Source: Lewinellaceae bacterium
Lineage (GTDB): Bacteria; Bacteroidota; Bacteroidia; Chitinophagales; Saprospiraceae
Assembly: GCA_029976695.1 (NCBI GenBank)
Contig: JARQTN010000057.1
Coordinates: 37,039 to 76,518, forward strand
Direction: 5' to 3'
DNA: 39,480 nucleotides
Below are positions 24,405-32,396 of this stretch, piece by piece. The notes beneath the pieces are model-generated. The model saw nothing but the letters and a program-made list of their open reading frames with translations. It ran no database searches and was not told the origin of the DNA. The translations under genes were made by a program, and so were the position numbers. Numbering within the stretch: the first letter of the stretch is position 1; each line of letters begins with the position of its first letter.

Positions 24405-26927
24405 TTAGTTTTGGATGATCTCGAATTTTCTGGAGATCACCCCTTTGTCTGTGGAAATCCTGGCAATATAGAATCCCGATGCCAATCCGGGAAGATCGAT
24501 TGTCGTCTGCTTTCCTTCTAGATTATTGTACACTGCGACTTGTTGTCCGGTGAAAGAAAAGACTTCCAGTTCCTTCATTTCGTTTTTCCCGTTCAGATGG
24601 ACATGGAGAACCTGGTTGGCCGGATTCGGAAAAAGCAGTACAGATTTATCGAGATCCTGGTTCATGGCCGGATTGGACAAATCCAGGATATAGATCAGCG
24701 AGTCTCCCGGAATATCAATCCGTTCACCCGTCCCCGAATAGGCTAAGCCTTCATCGAGCCTGAATTTGAAAGGGATCTTGTCAGCAGAAGAACGGATACC
24801 TTCAATATCATCTTCCACAATGAAGCTGATCGTCGCAATCAGGCCAAAACCTGATACCACATTGCCTCTTGCTCGCGTAATGGCTGCATCAACCCTGCCG
24901 TCATAAGGTACCGCATCCATGGAGAGGCTGGATGTGTTTTCCCCGATCCAGCCATCATGGTGAAATTTGACATTCAGGGTCGAGGAATCCATCAGCAGCG
25001 GCGGAATGTTCAGCGAGAATTTCACCCCGTGAATATTTTCGGCGGGTTTGTTTTCTGTTCCAATCAGGACATCCAGTACAACCAGATCACCACTGTCCAA
25101 TGAGAAAGATACCGGTACCAGTGAGAACTGGTAAGGTGCCTTTACATTATACTCGACGGGAACAATGGCATTCTTGCCAAAATAATGATCTGCAATACTT
25201 GTGGTATCGGAAAAAGCGATCACGCCGTCCCCATCAGAGTCGGCATGTTTGATATTCTCTCCTGTGAAGGGCTGTTCAAGTAGCCAGTCCTCCCCGGTTT
25301 CCCCATACCAGTCATCAAACGGCATGGTGTCCCGGGAAGGTCCGTGATCACCAAGGTACCAGCCAATTGTGAGCAAGTCCTCCATATCTACAGCGCCATC
25401 ATTGTTGGCATCCCCCGCCCAGATGCAATCCCTGCCGACACAGGGGCAATCCATTTCCTCGTCGATCACTTCGACCTCGACCTGGACATATGCACAGAGG
25501 TTTGTATTTGGGTCACAATGATAAAAGCTGAAATTGTCGGTACCTGTAAAACCTTCATCTGGAATGTAGACAAAGACATTGTACCCTTCAATCGTGTCAC
25601 ATTCCACCTGCCAGCTGTTATAGCCTGTATACAGCGCCAGGTCCCCGTTTGCAGGGGACAGGCTGAACGTATTGATATAGTCTTCAAACGGGATCTTGTA
25701 GACGATGGGAAGTTTTGTATTCCTCAAAGTCCTGAACCGGTAGATAAAATCAGATCTGGGCTCCATATTCCCGACATGTATCGCTACTGTGGCAGATTCG
25801 CAATACACACTGTCCGCATAGCATGTCGTATATGTAAACTGGTCAATGCCCGTATAATTGAAGTCTGGTACATAGTGGAAAACGCCATCTCCAAGATACG
25901 TCACTACGCCATTGCCGGGTTCAGTCCAGTCACTTACGGGATATTCCATCAGGTCATTCGCATACACATCCAGCGTCGCTTCGACATTCGGCCGGGTATA
26001 AACGAGGTCATTCAGGGCATGGTAATTCTTGTCCATGCTCTTTACGTCAATGATGAATTTCCTGCTCACTTGCGGCGAATACTCGAACAACACTGTATCC
26101 ATCCCGACAAATCCGGTGTCAGAAGTATATTTCCACATGATGTCTCCATCCTCTCCCTGTAAGCTCCCATGCTGGGGAGCCTGGTCAAGGATGTAGTCCG
26201 GGCCCGGAAGGGTAAGGTGGATTTCTTTACCGGTAACGGTCCGGACGTAAATTTCTTCCTGTCCAAGATTTGCCCCTTCTTCCCTCACCTGGATGGCGAT
26301 TTCGCCTACATCGCATTTTCCAATATCATTGCAGGCAAGATAGGTCATATAGGCCTGGCCAACATAATCAGGCTCGGGCGTGAATTCAAAATACTGCCTG
26401 TCTGGTGAGATTTGCGCTGTCCCCATGTTGATGGCCACAACCTGTTCGAGGTGCAACGCTGTCGAATCCGAATCGTCATTTGAAAGGACATCCAGGATAT
26501 TTGCTGAAGAATTGGCATGCACCGAGAAGTAATCATTTTCCGCTTTGACGCAGGAAGGAGAAACTTCGATGAGGTACTTGCGGGATACTGGATAAGGAGG
26601 TTGAGCATTTTGAAAATAGGTAACCACAACCTCGGTGAGCCCGCTTGCATCTTCTTCTGTATCAAACCTGAACTCAAGCTGGTTCTGCCCGTCGGCATTC
26701 AGTGAAGCATGGCCAATAGAAGTATCCGGGGCAACAAGGATTTGAAAGGGCATCTCAGATCTGCCTGAAAAATTGGAGACGATGTATTCACCTGACCGGA
26801 TTTTCAGATGCTCTGCAGGAATCTGAGATTGAGCAATGCCCATGACGTTTCCCAACAGGATCAACGAGAATAGTAGGGAGAGAAACCGATATTGCTTAAC
26901 TTTACCCAATGGACATTTCTTACTCAT
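24405..26927 (-). CDS. T9SS cargo protein with Ig-like, dockerin-like and cohesin-like parts
   Basis: An 840-residue exported protein. A signal peptide (about 12-33, ending MGIAQS) is followed by about four Ig-like repeats of the VxxNDxxxY / DYVGxxxFxY type (about 125-490; for example DVLSNDDSD, DVYANDLMEYP, FTGTDNFSFYHC). Paired calcium-loop segments resembling a dockerin come next (GDANNDGAVDMEDLLTIG at 505-522, DSDGDGVIAFSD at 563-574), then a cohesin-like beta domain (about 595-710), and a type A T9SS sorting tail (763-840; FPNPANQVLHV, SFTGQQVAVY, GFYIARISTDKG). It is predicted to be secreted and surface-anchored. No catalytic domain was seen. Start ATG 26927 is chosen because it leads the signal peptide; the frame extends further upstream to 26990. 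The minus-strand -7-like AATCTTTG lies just upstream. Confidence 0.87.
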   Translation of the reverse strand: MSKKCPLGKVKQYRFLSLLFSLILLGNVMGIAQSQIPAEHLKIRSGEYIVSNFSGRSEMPFQILVAPDTSIGHASLNADGQNQLEFRFDTEEDASGLTEVVVTYFQNAQPPYPVSRKYLIEVSPSCVKAENDYFSVHANSSANILDVLSNDDSDSTALHLEQVVAINMGTAQISPDRQYFEFTPEPDYVGQAYMTYLACNDIGKCDVGEIAIQVREEGANLGQEEIYVRTVTGKEIHLTLPGPDYILDQAPQHGSLQGEDGDIMWKYTSDTGFVGMDTVLFEYSPQVSRKFIIDVKSMDKNYHALNDLVYTRPNVEATLDVYANDLMEYPVSDWTEPGNGVVTYLGDGVFHYVPDFNYTGIDQFTYTTCYADSVYCESATVAIHVGNMEPRSDFIYRFRTLRNTKLPIVYKIPFEDYINTFSLSPANGDLALYTGYNSWQVECDTIEGYNVFVYIPDEGFTGTDNFSFYHCDPNTNLCAYVQVEVEVIDEEMDCPCVGRDCIWAGDANNDGAVDMEDLLTIGWYLGDHGPSRDTMPFDDWYGETGEDWLLEQPFTGENIKHADSDGDGVIAFSDTTSIADHYFGKNAIVPVEYNVKAPYQFSLVPVSFSLDSGDLVVLDVLIGTENKPAENIHGVKFSLNIPPLLMDSSTLNVKFHHDGWIGENTSSLSMDAVPYDGRVDAAITRARGNVVSGFGLIATISFIVEDDIEGIRSSADKIPFKFRLDEGLAYSGTGERIDIPGDSLIYILDLSNPAMNQDLDKSVLLFPNPANQVLHVHLNGKNEMKELEVFSFTGQQVAVYNNLEGKQTTIDLPGLASGFYIARISTDKGVISRKFEIIQN

Positions 26928-26991
26928 ATGAACCTGCAAGATACAAAGATTGGCATGAAAAGAGAAAGCTTGTATATAAATTTGTTGCATA

Positions 26992-27078
26992 TGTCATATG
27001 TTAAATTTTTTCAATATGACACCCTTGTTATAAAATATTTAGATACAATGTGATATATATTACTTTTTAATGTGATAT
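26992..27078. promoter_or_regulatory. Cluster of four TGT(C/G)ATAT motifs
   Basis: The 8-mer occurs at 26992-26999 (TGTCATAT), 27014-27021 (same sequence on the minus strand), 27049-27056 and 27071-27078 (TGTGATAT). The last two, extended to ATGTGATATAT, are exactly 22 bp apart, about two helical turns. The surrounding 190-bp intergenic region is strikingly AT-rich compared with the rest of the window. It lies between the divergent T9SS gene and the 477-residue protein gene. A shared regulator site is inferred. Confidence 0.45.
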
Positions 27079-27182
27079 ATGAAAATTTATGATTATTGTT
27101 ACAAGAATTTGATAATATATACAGGTATTCATATCAAGAGGCTTAAATATTGCATAATCTTTAATACGTTCATCTCCCAGTC

Positions 27183-28616
27183 ATGAAAGAGACCAAGCTA
27201 TATCAATCGCTGGCAGTTCTGAATGTGTACGAATTGAACCGCTTCAACAAGTACATCAGGAGTCCCTACTTCAACAGGAATGAACGCTATATCCGGTATT
27301 TCGAGATCCTGGAACCTGCGCTCCGGGAGGAAGGGCCCGTACCCGGGCGGGAAGAAGTTTGGGTACAATTGTATCCGGGAAAAAAGTACGATGACCGGAA
27401 AATGCGGAAGTTCACGTCTGACCTGCTGAAATTGCTGGAAGCGTTCCTCGCGCAGGAAAGATACGAAGCCAATCCTCTCCACCAGGCGAATTACCTCCTC
27501 GATGCCGTGGCCACAAAGAAGATCGATGTGCTCTACAAGAGTTCTGTCCGGGCTGCAAAGAGGCTTTCCGAGATGCAGCTTGACCGGGATGCATCCTATT
27601 ATTATTTTCAATATGAGTTTGAAAGGGGGATCTACAGCATCGGTGATTATGAGATCAACCGCAGTGAAATCTCGAATATCGAGAATATTGCAGTGAACCT
27701 CGATAAATTCTACCTGGCAGAAAAGTTGCGTTATTACTGCACCGTGCTGAGCAGGCAGAATGTGATCAGGCACGAGTACAACATGCTGTTCATAGATGAG
27801 ATCATCCGGCATGTGGAATCGCATGACTACAAGGATGTGCCCCCGGTCACCATCTATTACCGGATCCTGAGAATGTACCAGGAACCCGATGTCAGGGAAC
27901 ATTATGACAAGCTGCGTGAATTGATCCGGGAACATATCCTGAGGTTCCCAGAACTTGAAGCAAACGAGATCATCTCGTCTGCCCTGAATTACTCCATCCG
28001 TCAGATCAACAAGGGCAAAAGGGAATTTCTGCGTGAGGTGTTCGGCCTGTACCAGGAGAGCCTGGACAAGGAACTGCTTTTCATCAATGGCGAACTCAGT
28101 CCCTGGGCCTACAAGAACATTGTGATCACAGCCCTCAGGCTGAAGGAATTTGACTGGGCAGAACAATTCATCCATACATACGTAGAGCGGTTAAACCCGA
28201 AATACCGGGAGAACGCACTTTCCTTCAATTTAGCCCAACTCTATTTTTACAGGAAGGAATATGCAAAGGTCATCGAACTGTTGCAGCAGGTCGAATATGA
28301 CGACCTTTCCTACAAACTGAACAGCACGACATTCCTGATGGGTTCCTATTATGAACTGGACGAGATAGAGGCCCTTGTGTCCATCCTGGACAGCTTTCGC
28401 GTATACCTCAACAGGAACAAGGAAGTGCCCACATCGAGGAAAACACACTATCTCAATATGATCAAAATCGTCAAGAAGCTGACCCGGATCATCCCGGGGG
28501 ACCAAAAGCAGATCGACAGGCTGAAAGCCGAGATCGAACAGCTCAATGCCATTGCCTCAAAAGGCTGGATTCTTGACAAGATCTCGGAACTTGAAGGGAC
28601 CACCGTGCATCCATGA
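27183..28616 (+). CDS. Conserved helical protein of unknown function
   Basis: A 477-residue, highly charged, mostly helical protein without signal peptide or membrane segment. The opening is 'MKETKLYQSLAVLNVYELNR' followed by FNKYIRSPYFNRNERYIRYFE. The second half has TPR-like pairs ('ALSFNLAQLYFYRKEYAKVI', 'TFLMGSYYELDEIEALVSIL'). I recall similar proteins from Saprospiria genomes but know no function. It starts at ATG 27183, after the AT-rich region with TGT(C/G)ATAT repeats, and its stop overlaps the next start (ATGA), so it is coupled to the LOG-family gene. Confidence 0.8.
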   Translation: MKETKLYQSLAVLNVYELNRFNKYIRSPYFNRNERYIRYFEILEPALREEGPVPGREEVWVQLYPGKKYDDRKMRKFTSDLLKLLEAFLAQERYEANPLHQANYLLDAVATKKIDVLYKSSVRAAKRLSEMQLDRDASYYYFQYEFERGIYSIGDYEINRSEISNIENIAVNLDKFYLAEKLRYYCTVLSRQNVIRHEYNMLFIDEIIRHVESHDYKDVPPVTIYYRILRMYQEPDVREHYDKLRELIREHILRFPELEANEIISSALNYSIRQINKGKREFLREVFGLYQESLDKELLFINGELSPWAYKNIVITALRLKEFDWAEQFIHTYVERLNPKYRENALSFNLAQLYFYRKEYAKVIELLQQVEYDDLSYKLNSTTFLMGSYYELDEIEALVSILDSFRVYLNRNKEVPTSRKTHYLNMIKIVKKLTRIIPGDQKQIDRLKAEIEQLNAIASKGWILDKISELEGTTVHP

Positions 28617-29707
28617 AAGAAATAGATACCTACGAGCAGTTTTTCGATCACGCATTTAACCTGACCGGTGCAGTTATCCGGGGGCTTGATTTTACCCGTC
28701 TTGAGATTAACTGGAAGCCATACCAGTTGAAAGATGCCTGCTTTCTGCAATGCAGGTTCAACTCGGAGGATATTCCCGGCATCCTGGATGCAGGGGCTTT
28801 TATCCTGTCTTCACCTGTCGACCTCCCATACCAACCCTTCAGAAAGGGCCTGTACACATGGCAGGAACTGCTCCAGGCAGAAGACGGCGAAGAAACGCGC
28901 GACCTGAAGATCTACCGGCACTTTTCGAAAAGCAGGTTCAATGCCGGCATGCAGGAAGCATTGTGGCAGCGGATCCACGACTATGCTATTGATTCGGCGA
29001 TGGACCTCCTGTTTGACCGCGATGAAAACGGGGCTTCGAGGCTCAAATGTGTTGCTGTGATGGGCGGCCACGGAATGCCCAGGACAAGTAATGCTTACCT
29101 GAAGGTTGCCCTCCTCTGCCAGCAACTGAGCCGGCTGGGCTATTTCATTTGTTCCGGCGGTGGGCCGGGCATCATGGAGGCAGCGAATTTGGGCGCCTGT
29201 CTTGCTACGTATGAGGCAGATGCCATTTACGACAGCATCAGCATCATGAAGGATGTCCCGCATTATACTTCTCCCGGATATCTGGAAGCATCAATCAGAG
29301 TCCTGGAAAAGTATCCTGACCACAGCGACAACCTGGCCATTCCGACCTGGTTTTACGGGCATGAACCCTCAAATGTCTTTGCCAGTGACATTGCCAAATA
29401 TTTTTCAAACAGTATCCGGGAAGACACACTTCTGGCCATCGCGCTGCACGGCATCATTTTTGCCCCTGGCAGTGCGGGCACCACGCAGGAAATTTTCATG
29501 GATGCGGCACAGAACCATTACGGGACATATAACTATTACAGCCCGATGGTATTCCTGGACAGAAAGCATTATGAGCATGACACGATGATCTTCCCGATCC
29601 TGAAGAAATTGTCCTGGGGGAGGGAATATTCAAAACTCATCTTCATCTCGGATGAAATTGAGGAAATAATTCAATTTATCCTTGATCACCCTCCCATCCG
29701 AAAATGA
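28613..29707 (+). CDS. LOG-family nucleotide-processing protein
   Basis: A 364-residue protein with a Rossmann-like LOG domain (about 145-355) after an N-terminal extension of about 140 residues. Visible motifs are AVMGGHGMPR, the phosphate-binding GGGPGIMEAANLGA (182-195) and PGSAGTTQEIF (285-295), the last a variant of the family's PGGxGTxxE. LOG proteins cleave nucleoside monophosphates at the base-sugar bond (cytokinin activation in plants, nucleotide turnover in bacteria such as PpnN). Substrate here is unknown. Overlaps the preceding gene by 4 bp (ATGA). Confidence 0.86.
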   Translation: MKEIDTYEQFFDHAFNLTGAVIRGLDFTRLEINWKPYQLKDACFLQCRFNSEDIPGILDAGAFILSSPVDLPYQPFRKGLYTWQELLQAEDGEETRDLKIYRHFSKSRFNAGMQEALWQRIHDYAIDSAMDLLFDRDENGASRLKCVAVMGGHGMPRTSNAYLKVALLCQQLSRLGYFICSGGGPGIMEAANLGACLATYEADAIYDSISIMKDVPHYTSPGYLEASIRVLEKYPDHSDNLAIPTWFYGHEPSNVFASDIAKYFSNSIREDTLLAIALHGIIFAPGSAGTTQEIFMDAAQNHYGTYNYYSPMVFLDRKHYEHDTMIFPILKKLSWGREYSKLIFISDEIEEIIQFILDHPPIRK

Positions 29708-29715
29708 TACTTTTG
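29708..29715 (+). promoter_or_regulatory. -7 box five nt before a start codon (TACTTTTG)
   Basis: Perfect TAnnTTTG match overlapping the LOG stop region, with only CCGAA between it and the ATG at 29721. A TTG at 29682-29684 lies 23 bp upstream. If it is active the lipoprotein mRNA would start at or next to its AUG. Confidence 0.5.
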
Positions 29716-29720
29716 CCGAA

Positions 29721-30635
29721 ATGAAACGGACCACCATGAAAATATTGCTTGTTCCTTTCCTTTGTGTTGCCCTGATCGCAGGGTGTTCGAATGAAAATGA
29801 ATCCGCACAGGAGATCAAACGCCTTGAAAAAGCCCTGCAGGATGCTCCCGGAAGACAGAATGCCGAAGCGCTTGTGCAGGCTTATATCCAGGCTTCGCAG
29901 GAAGCGAAAGACAAGGATAAGCAGGAAACACTTTATGAAAAAGCACTCCAGGTGGCATTGGACCAAAAGCTCTACGGACGTTCCATGGGCATCCTCCAGG
30001 AACTCCTCCTAGATTATCCTGACCAGTCGAAAACAGTGCAGCGGCTGGCGCGGATCAGCCAGATCTTCCGTGATATGAAACGCACAAATGCCAACGCCGT
30101 CCTGGTTTCAGCCATGGAGGAGAAATTCCCCGACAATGCTTCTGTCAGGGAACTCGCTTTAGCCGCAAATGTGAGCGGAGTCACCAGTGAATCCCTCCTG
30201 GACAAACAGGGTGCCAGCATGTTCAATGACTCCCTGATGCAGCTGGTGAAGCCCGTTGCACGTGAATATGTGGATGCATGCGAGGCATACGCACTGGTCA
30301 AACAGGATGCACCATCAGGGGCTGAGTATCTGCACAAGGGCGCTGAAACAGCAAGATCTCTCCAAACCCTCGACAAGGCCCTCTTTCTCTACGACTGGAT
30401 CATGGATCGCTACCCGGACCATCCGAGGGCTGCCCAATCTCTGTTCCTGAAGGCATTCACCTTGGATAATGACCTGAACCAGTTTGAGGAAGCGCGCAAA
30501 TTATATGAGGAATTCCTGCAGAAATATCCGAATAATGAATTTGCACCATCCGCACAATTCCTTCTTGAAAACCTGGGAAAATCAGACGAAGAATTATTGG
30601 AGAGCCTGCAGCAAAAGTCACAGCAAGCGAATTAA
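29721..30635 (+). CDS. TPR-like lipoprotein
   Basis: A 304-residue protein with a lipobox I19-A20-G21-C22 (VALIAGC), so a predicted lipoprotein. The mature part is helical and TPR-like ('ALVQAYIQASQEAKDKDKQE', 'LFLKAFTLDNDLNQFEEARK', 'LYEEFLQKYPNNEFAPSAQF'), similar to outer-membrane assembly or tol-pal associated TPR proteins but not assignable. ATG 29721 or 29736 are possible starts; both keep the signal. Its stop interlocks with that of the convergent gene at 30632. Confidence 0.85.
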   Translation: MKRTTMKILLVPFLCVALIAGCSNENESAQEIKRLEKALQDAPGRQNAEALVQAYIQASQEAKDKDKQETLYEKALQVALDQKLYGRSMGILQELLLDYPDQSKTVQRLARISQIFRDMKRTNANAVLVSAMEEKFPDNASVRELALAANVSGVTSESLLDKQGASMFNDSLMQLVKPVAREYVDACEAYALVKQDAPSGAEYLHKGAETARSLQTLDKALFLYDWIMDRYPDHPRAAQSLFLKAFTLDNDLNQFEEARKLYEEFLQKYPNNEFAPSAQFLLENLGKSDEELLESLQQKSQQAN

Positions 30636-31096
30636 TCCATTGCGATCTCCTTTTTGTCGAAAGGATTCAGGGCCACACCCTGCACATTCGCCTCCGCCTC
30701 GATCCAGAAGGTCGACCTGACCCCCTTGATGGCCTTGGCCGTGCGAACAAGCCCCTTGAACAAGAAGTTCTTTTCTTCAAGCTCATCCATCTCGGACTTT
30801 GTCCGGTCTATCGGAACCGAGAAGGGCACATCGACAATTTCGCCCGGCGGGACATCGATCCGCAGATCCATTTCCACCTCTCCCATCTTGTATTCATCCA
30901 CCATCTTGTTTTTCCGCCTCCCGCGGGCATACCGCTCAATCATAAACACTTTGATGCGGGTCACCGTCTGCAGGTGCATTGTACGGAACTGGATCATGCC
31001 CTGTACTTCCTTGTCACGGGCCTTGAAACTTTCAGGCAGGATGAGTTCGAGTTTCACCCCTTCGATCCCAAGCCATTTTTTTACCCTTCCGATCAT
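30632..31096 (-). CDS. Arrestin-like (Spo0M-type) small protein
   Basis: A 154-residue cytoplasmic protein that reads as an all-beta arrestin-like half domain: 'VKLELILPESFKARDKEVQG', 'TVTRIKVFMIERY', 'MDLRIDVPPGEIVDVPFSVP' and 'STFWIEAEANVQGVALNPFD'. The pattern resembles Spo0M/SpoOM-type proteins, whose bacterial roles are poorly defined. The family assignment is by strand pattern and is tentative. It is last in a leftward cluster after the conserved protein at 31107 (10-bp gap). Confidence 0.6.
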   Translation of the reverse strand: MIGRVKKWLGIEGVKLELILPESFKARDKEVQGMIQFRTMHLQTVTRIKVFMIERYARGRRKNKMVDEYKMGEVEMDLRIDVPPGEIVDVPFSVPIDRTKSEMDELEEKNFLFKGLVRTAKAIKGVRSTFWIEAEANVQGVALNPFDKKEIAMD

Positions 31097-31106
31097 CTTT
31101 TATAAA

Positions 31107-31586
31107 TTAAATCATCCGTTTGTGCCAACTTTTTTCAAGCGGCACCAACCAACCATCGATATATTCCTGTTTCGTCTTCACCAGGTTGTTGAAAAACAGC
31201 GTTTCATCTGATATTCTCCCTGCTTCATACGCCTGTTTCATCTCTGACTGGTGGATCAGGTGGACAACCTTGTCTTTTAAATAGGCAAACGTCAACCTGT
31301 CAAACAAATTTTGACCGAATTCCTGTTCCAGAAATTGGATGAACCTGACAGATTTATCTATGGAACACCCGCTCGCACCTGCCCGGGTCTCATCCACAAC
31401 GAGCACAACAAAATGCCTGTGCATCAGACCGCCTGTCGCTTTCAACTGCAGGTTGTGGCTGGTCCATTCTTTTGCAAAGCGATCGATATACGCATTTACA
31501 CGATCTACATCATCCTCTCTGAATGGCTTGTTTGACTGGTAGATCCAGACGCGGGAAGCATCCGGAAAGGCAATGAGATCCTGCAT
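31107..31586 (-). CDS. Conserved Bacteroidota protein (often mislabelled ABC transporter ATPase)
   Basis: A 159-residue soluble protein. Distinctive motifs are 'PDASRVWIYQSNKPF', TSHNLQLKATG, VVDETRAGASGCSIDKS and FFNNLVKTK near the C-terminus. I recognise the family as widespread in Bacteroidota and often annotated as an ABC transporter ATPase, but there is no Walker A, signature or Walker B, so that name is unsupported. Two starts are possible: ATG 31601 overlaps the upstream stop (ATGA), whereas ATG 31586 has AAGGAG six nt upstream and fits the family N-terminus better. It follows the HdrB-like and membrane Fe-S genes, which suggests a functional link. Function unknown. Confidence 0.82.
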   Translation of the reverse strand: MQDLIAFPDASRVWIYQSNKPFREDDVDRVNAYIDRFAKEWTSHNLQLKATGGLMHRHFVVLVVDETRAGASGCSIDKSVRFIQFLEQEFGQNLFDRLTFAYLKDKVVHLIHQSEMKQAYEAGRISDETLFFNNLVKTKQEYIDGWLVPLEKSWHKRMI

Positions 31587-31597
31587 GTAATTCTCCT

Positions 31598-32386
31598 TCA
31601 TTTTATGTTGTTCAAAATCATTTCAGAGATGTCCAGCACCATGACATCTTCCTGCCTGTCTTTTTCCTTCAGCCCATCCTCCAGCATCGTAATGCAGAAA
31701 GGGCAATTCGCTGCAATCGTGCCTGCTCCGGTTTCAAGCGCTTCCTCGATCCTTTCTGTATTGACGCGCTTGTCTCCCGGCTCATCTTCCTTGAACATCT
31801 GGGCCCCGCCGGCCCCGCAGCAGAGACCGTTTGACCGGCTTCTTTCCATTTCACGAACATCTGCCCGCAGGCTGGAGATCAGTTTCCTTGGCGCCTCATA
31901 TTCACCGTTCACCCTGCCCAGGTAGCAGGAGTCGTGATAAGTGATCTTCCCGGGCTGTCCGCTTGATTGGATTTTCAGCCGGCCACTTTCAATCAGCTGG
32001 TCCAGGTATTGCGTATGGTGATAGACTTCATACATGCCGCCAAGATCCGGGTATTCGTTCTTCAGCGTATTGTAGCAGTGCGGGCATGCCGTGACAATGG
32101 TTTTTACATTGTACATGTTCAGGGTCTCAATGTTCTGGAGGGCCATCATCTGGAAGACGAATTCATTGCCTGCCCTGCGTGCCGGGTCACCGGTGCATCC
32201 TTCTTCGTTTCCAAGGATCGCAAAGGACACACCTGCCCGCCAGAGCAACTCTGCAAATGCCCGGGATACACGCTGCGCGCGCGCATCGAAAGAGCCTGCA
32301 CAGCCGACCCAGAACAGTACTTCGGGAGCCTTGTCCTGGGCCTGCATCTCGGCCATCGTCGGGATATGCATTTCATTTTCTGCCAT
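31598..32386 (-). CDS. HdrB/GlpC-like (Fe-S)-binding protein with two CCG domains
   Basis: A 262-residue soluble protein with two cysteine-rich CCG domains like those of heterodisulfide reductase HdrB, GlpC and LldE. Cysteine motifs: VGCAGS, EEGCTGDP and TACPHCYNTL in the first half, then DSCYLGR, SNGLCCGAGGAQMF and NCPFC in the second. It should bind an Fe-S cluster and accept or donate electrons. The partner is probably the membrane ferredoxin encoded 10 bp upstream. I chose ATG 32386 because the longer frame overlaps that gene. Electron donor and acceptor are unknown. Confidence 0.9.
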   Translation of the reverse strand: MAENEMHIPTMAEMQAQDKAPEVLFWVGCAGSFDARAQRVSRAFAELLWRAGVSFAILGNEEGCTGDPARRAGNEFVFQMMALQNIETLNMYNVKTIVTACPHCYNTLKNEYPDLGGMYEVYHHTQYLDQLIESGRLKIQSSGQPGKITYHDSCYLGRVNGEYEAPRKLISSLRADVREMERSRSNGLCCGAGGAQMFKEDEPGDKRVNTERIEEALETGAGTIAANCPFCITMLEDGLKEKDRQEDVMVLDISEMILNNIK

Positions 32387-32396
32387 AGCGAAGGAT

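Noticed and set aside
25344-26162. Antisense frame of 272 codons inside the large T9SS gene
   Set aside because: Shadow of a well-supported coding frame; no recognisable domain.
27198-28175. Antisense frame of 325 codons opposite the 477-residue protein
   Set aside because: I compared both strands. The plus frame has an ATGA overlap with the next gene and balanced charged helices, while the antisense product is hydrophobic-patchy with no motif.
31107-31586. ABC transporter ATPase
   Set aside because: Family name in common use, but no Walker A, signature or Walker B motif is present.
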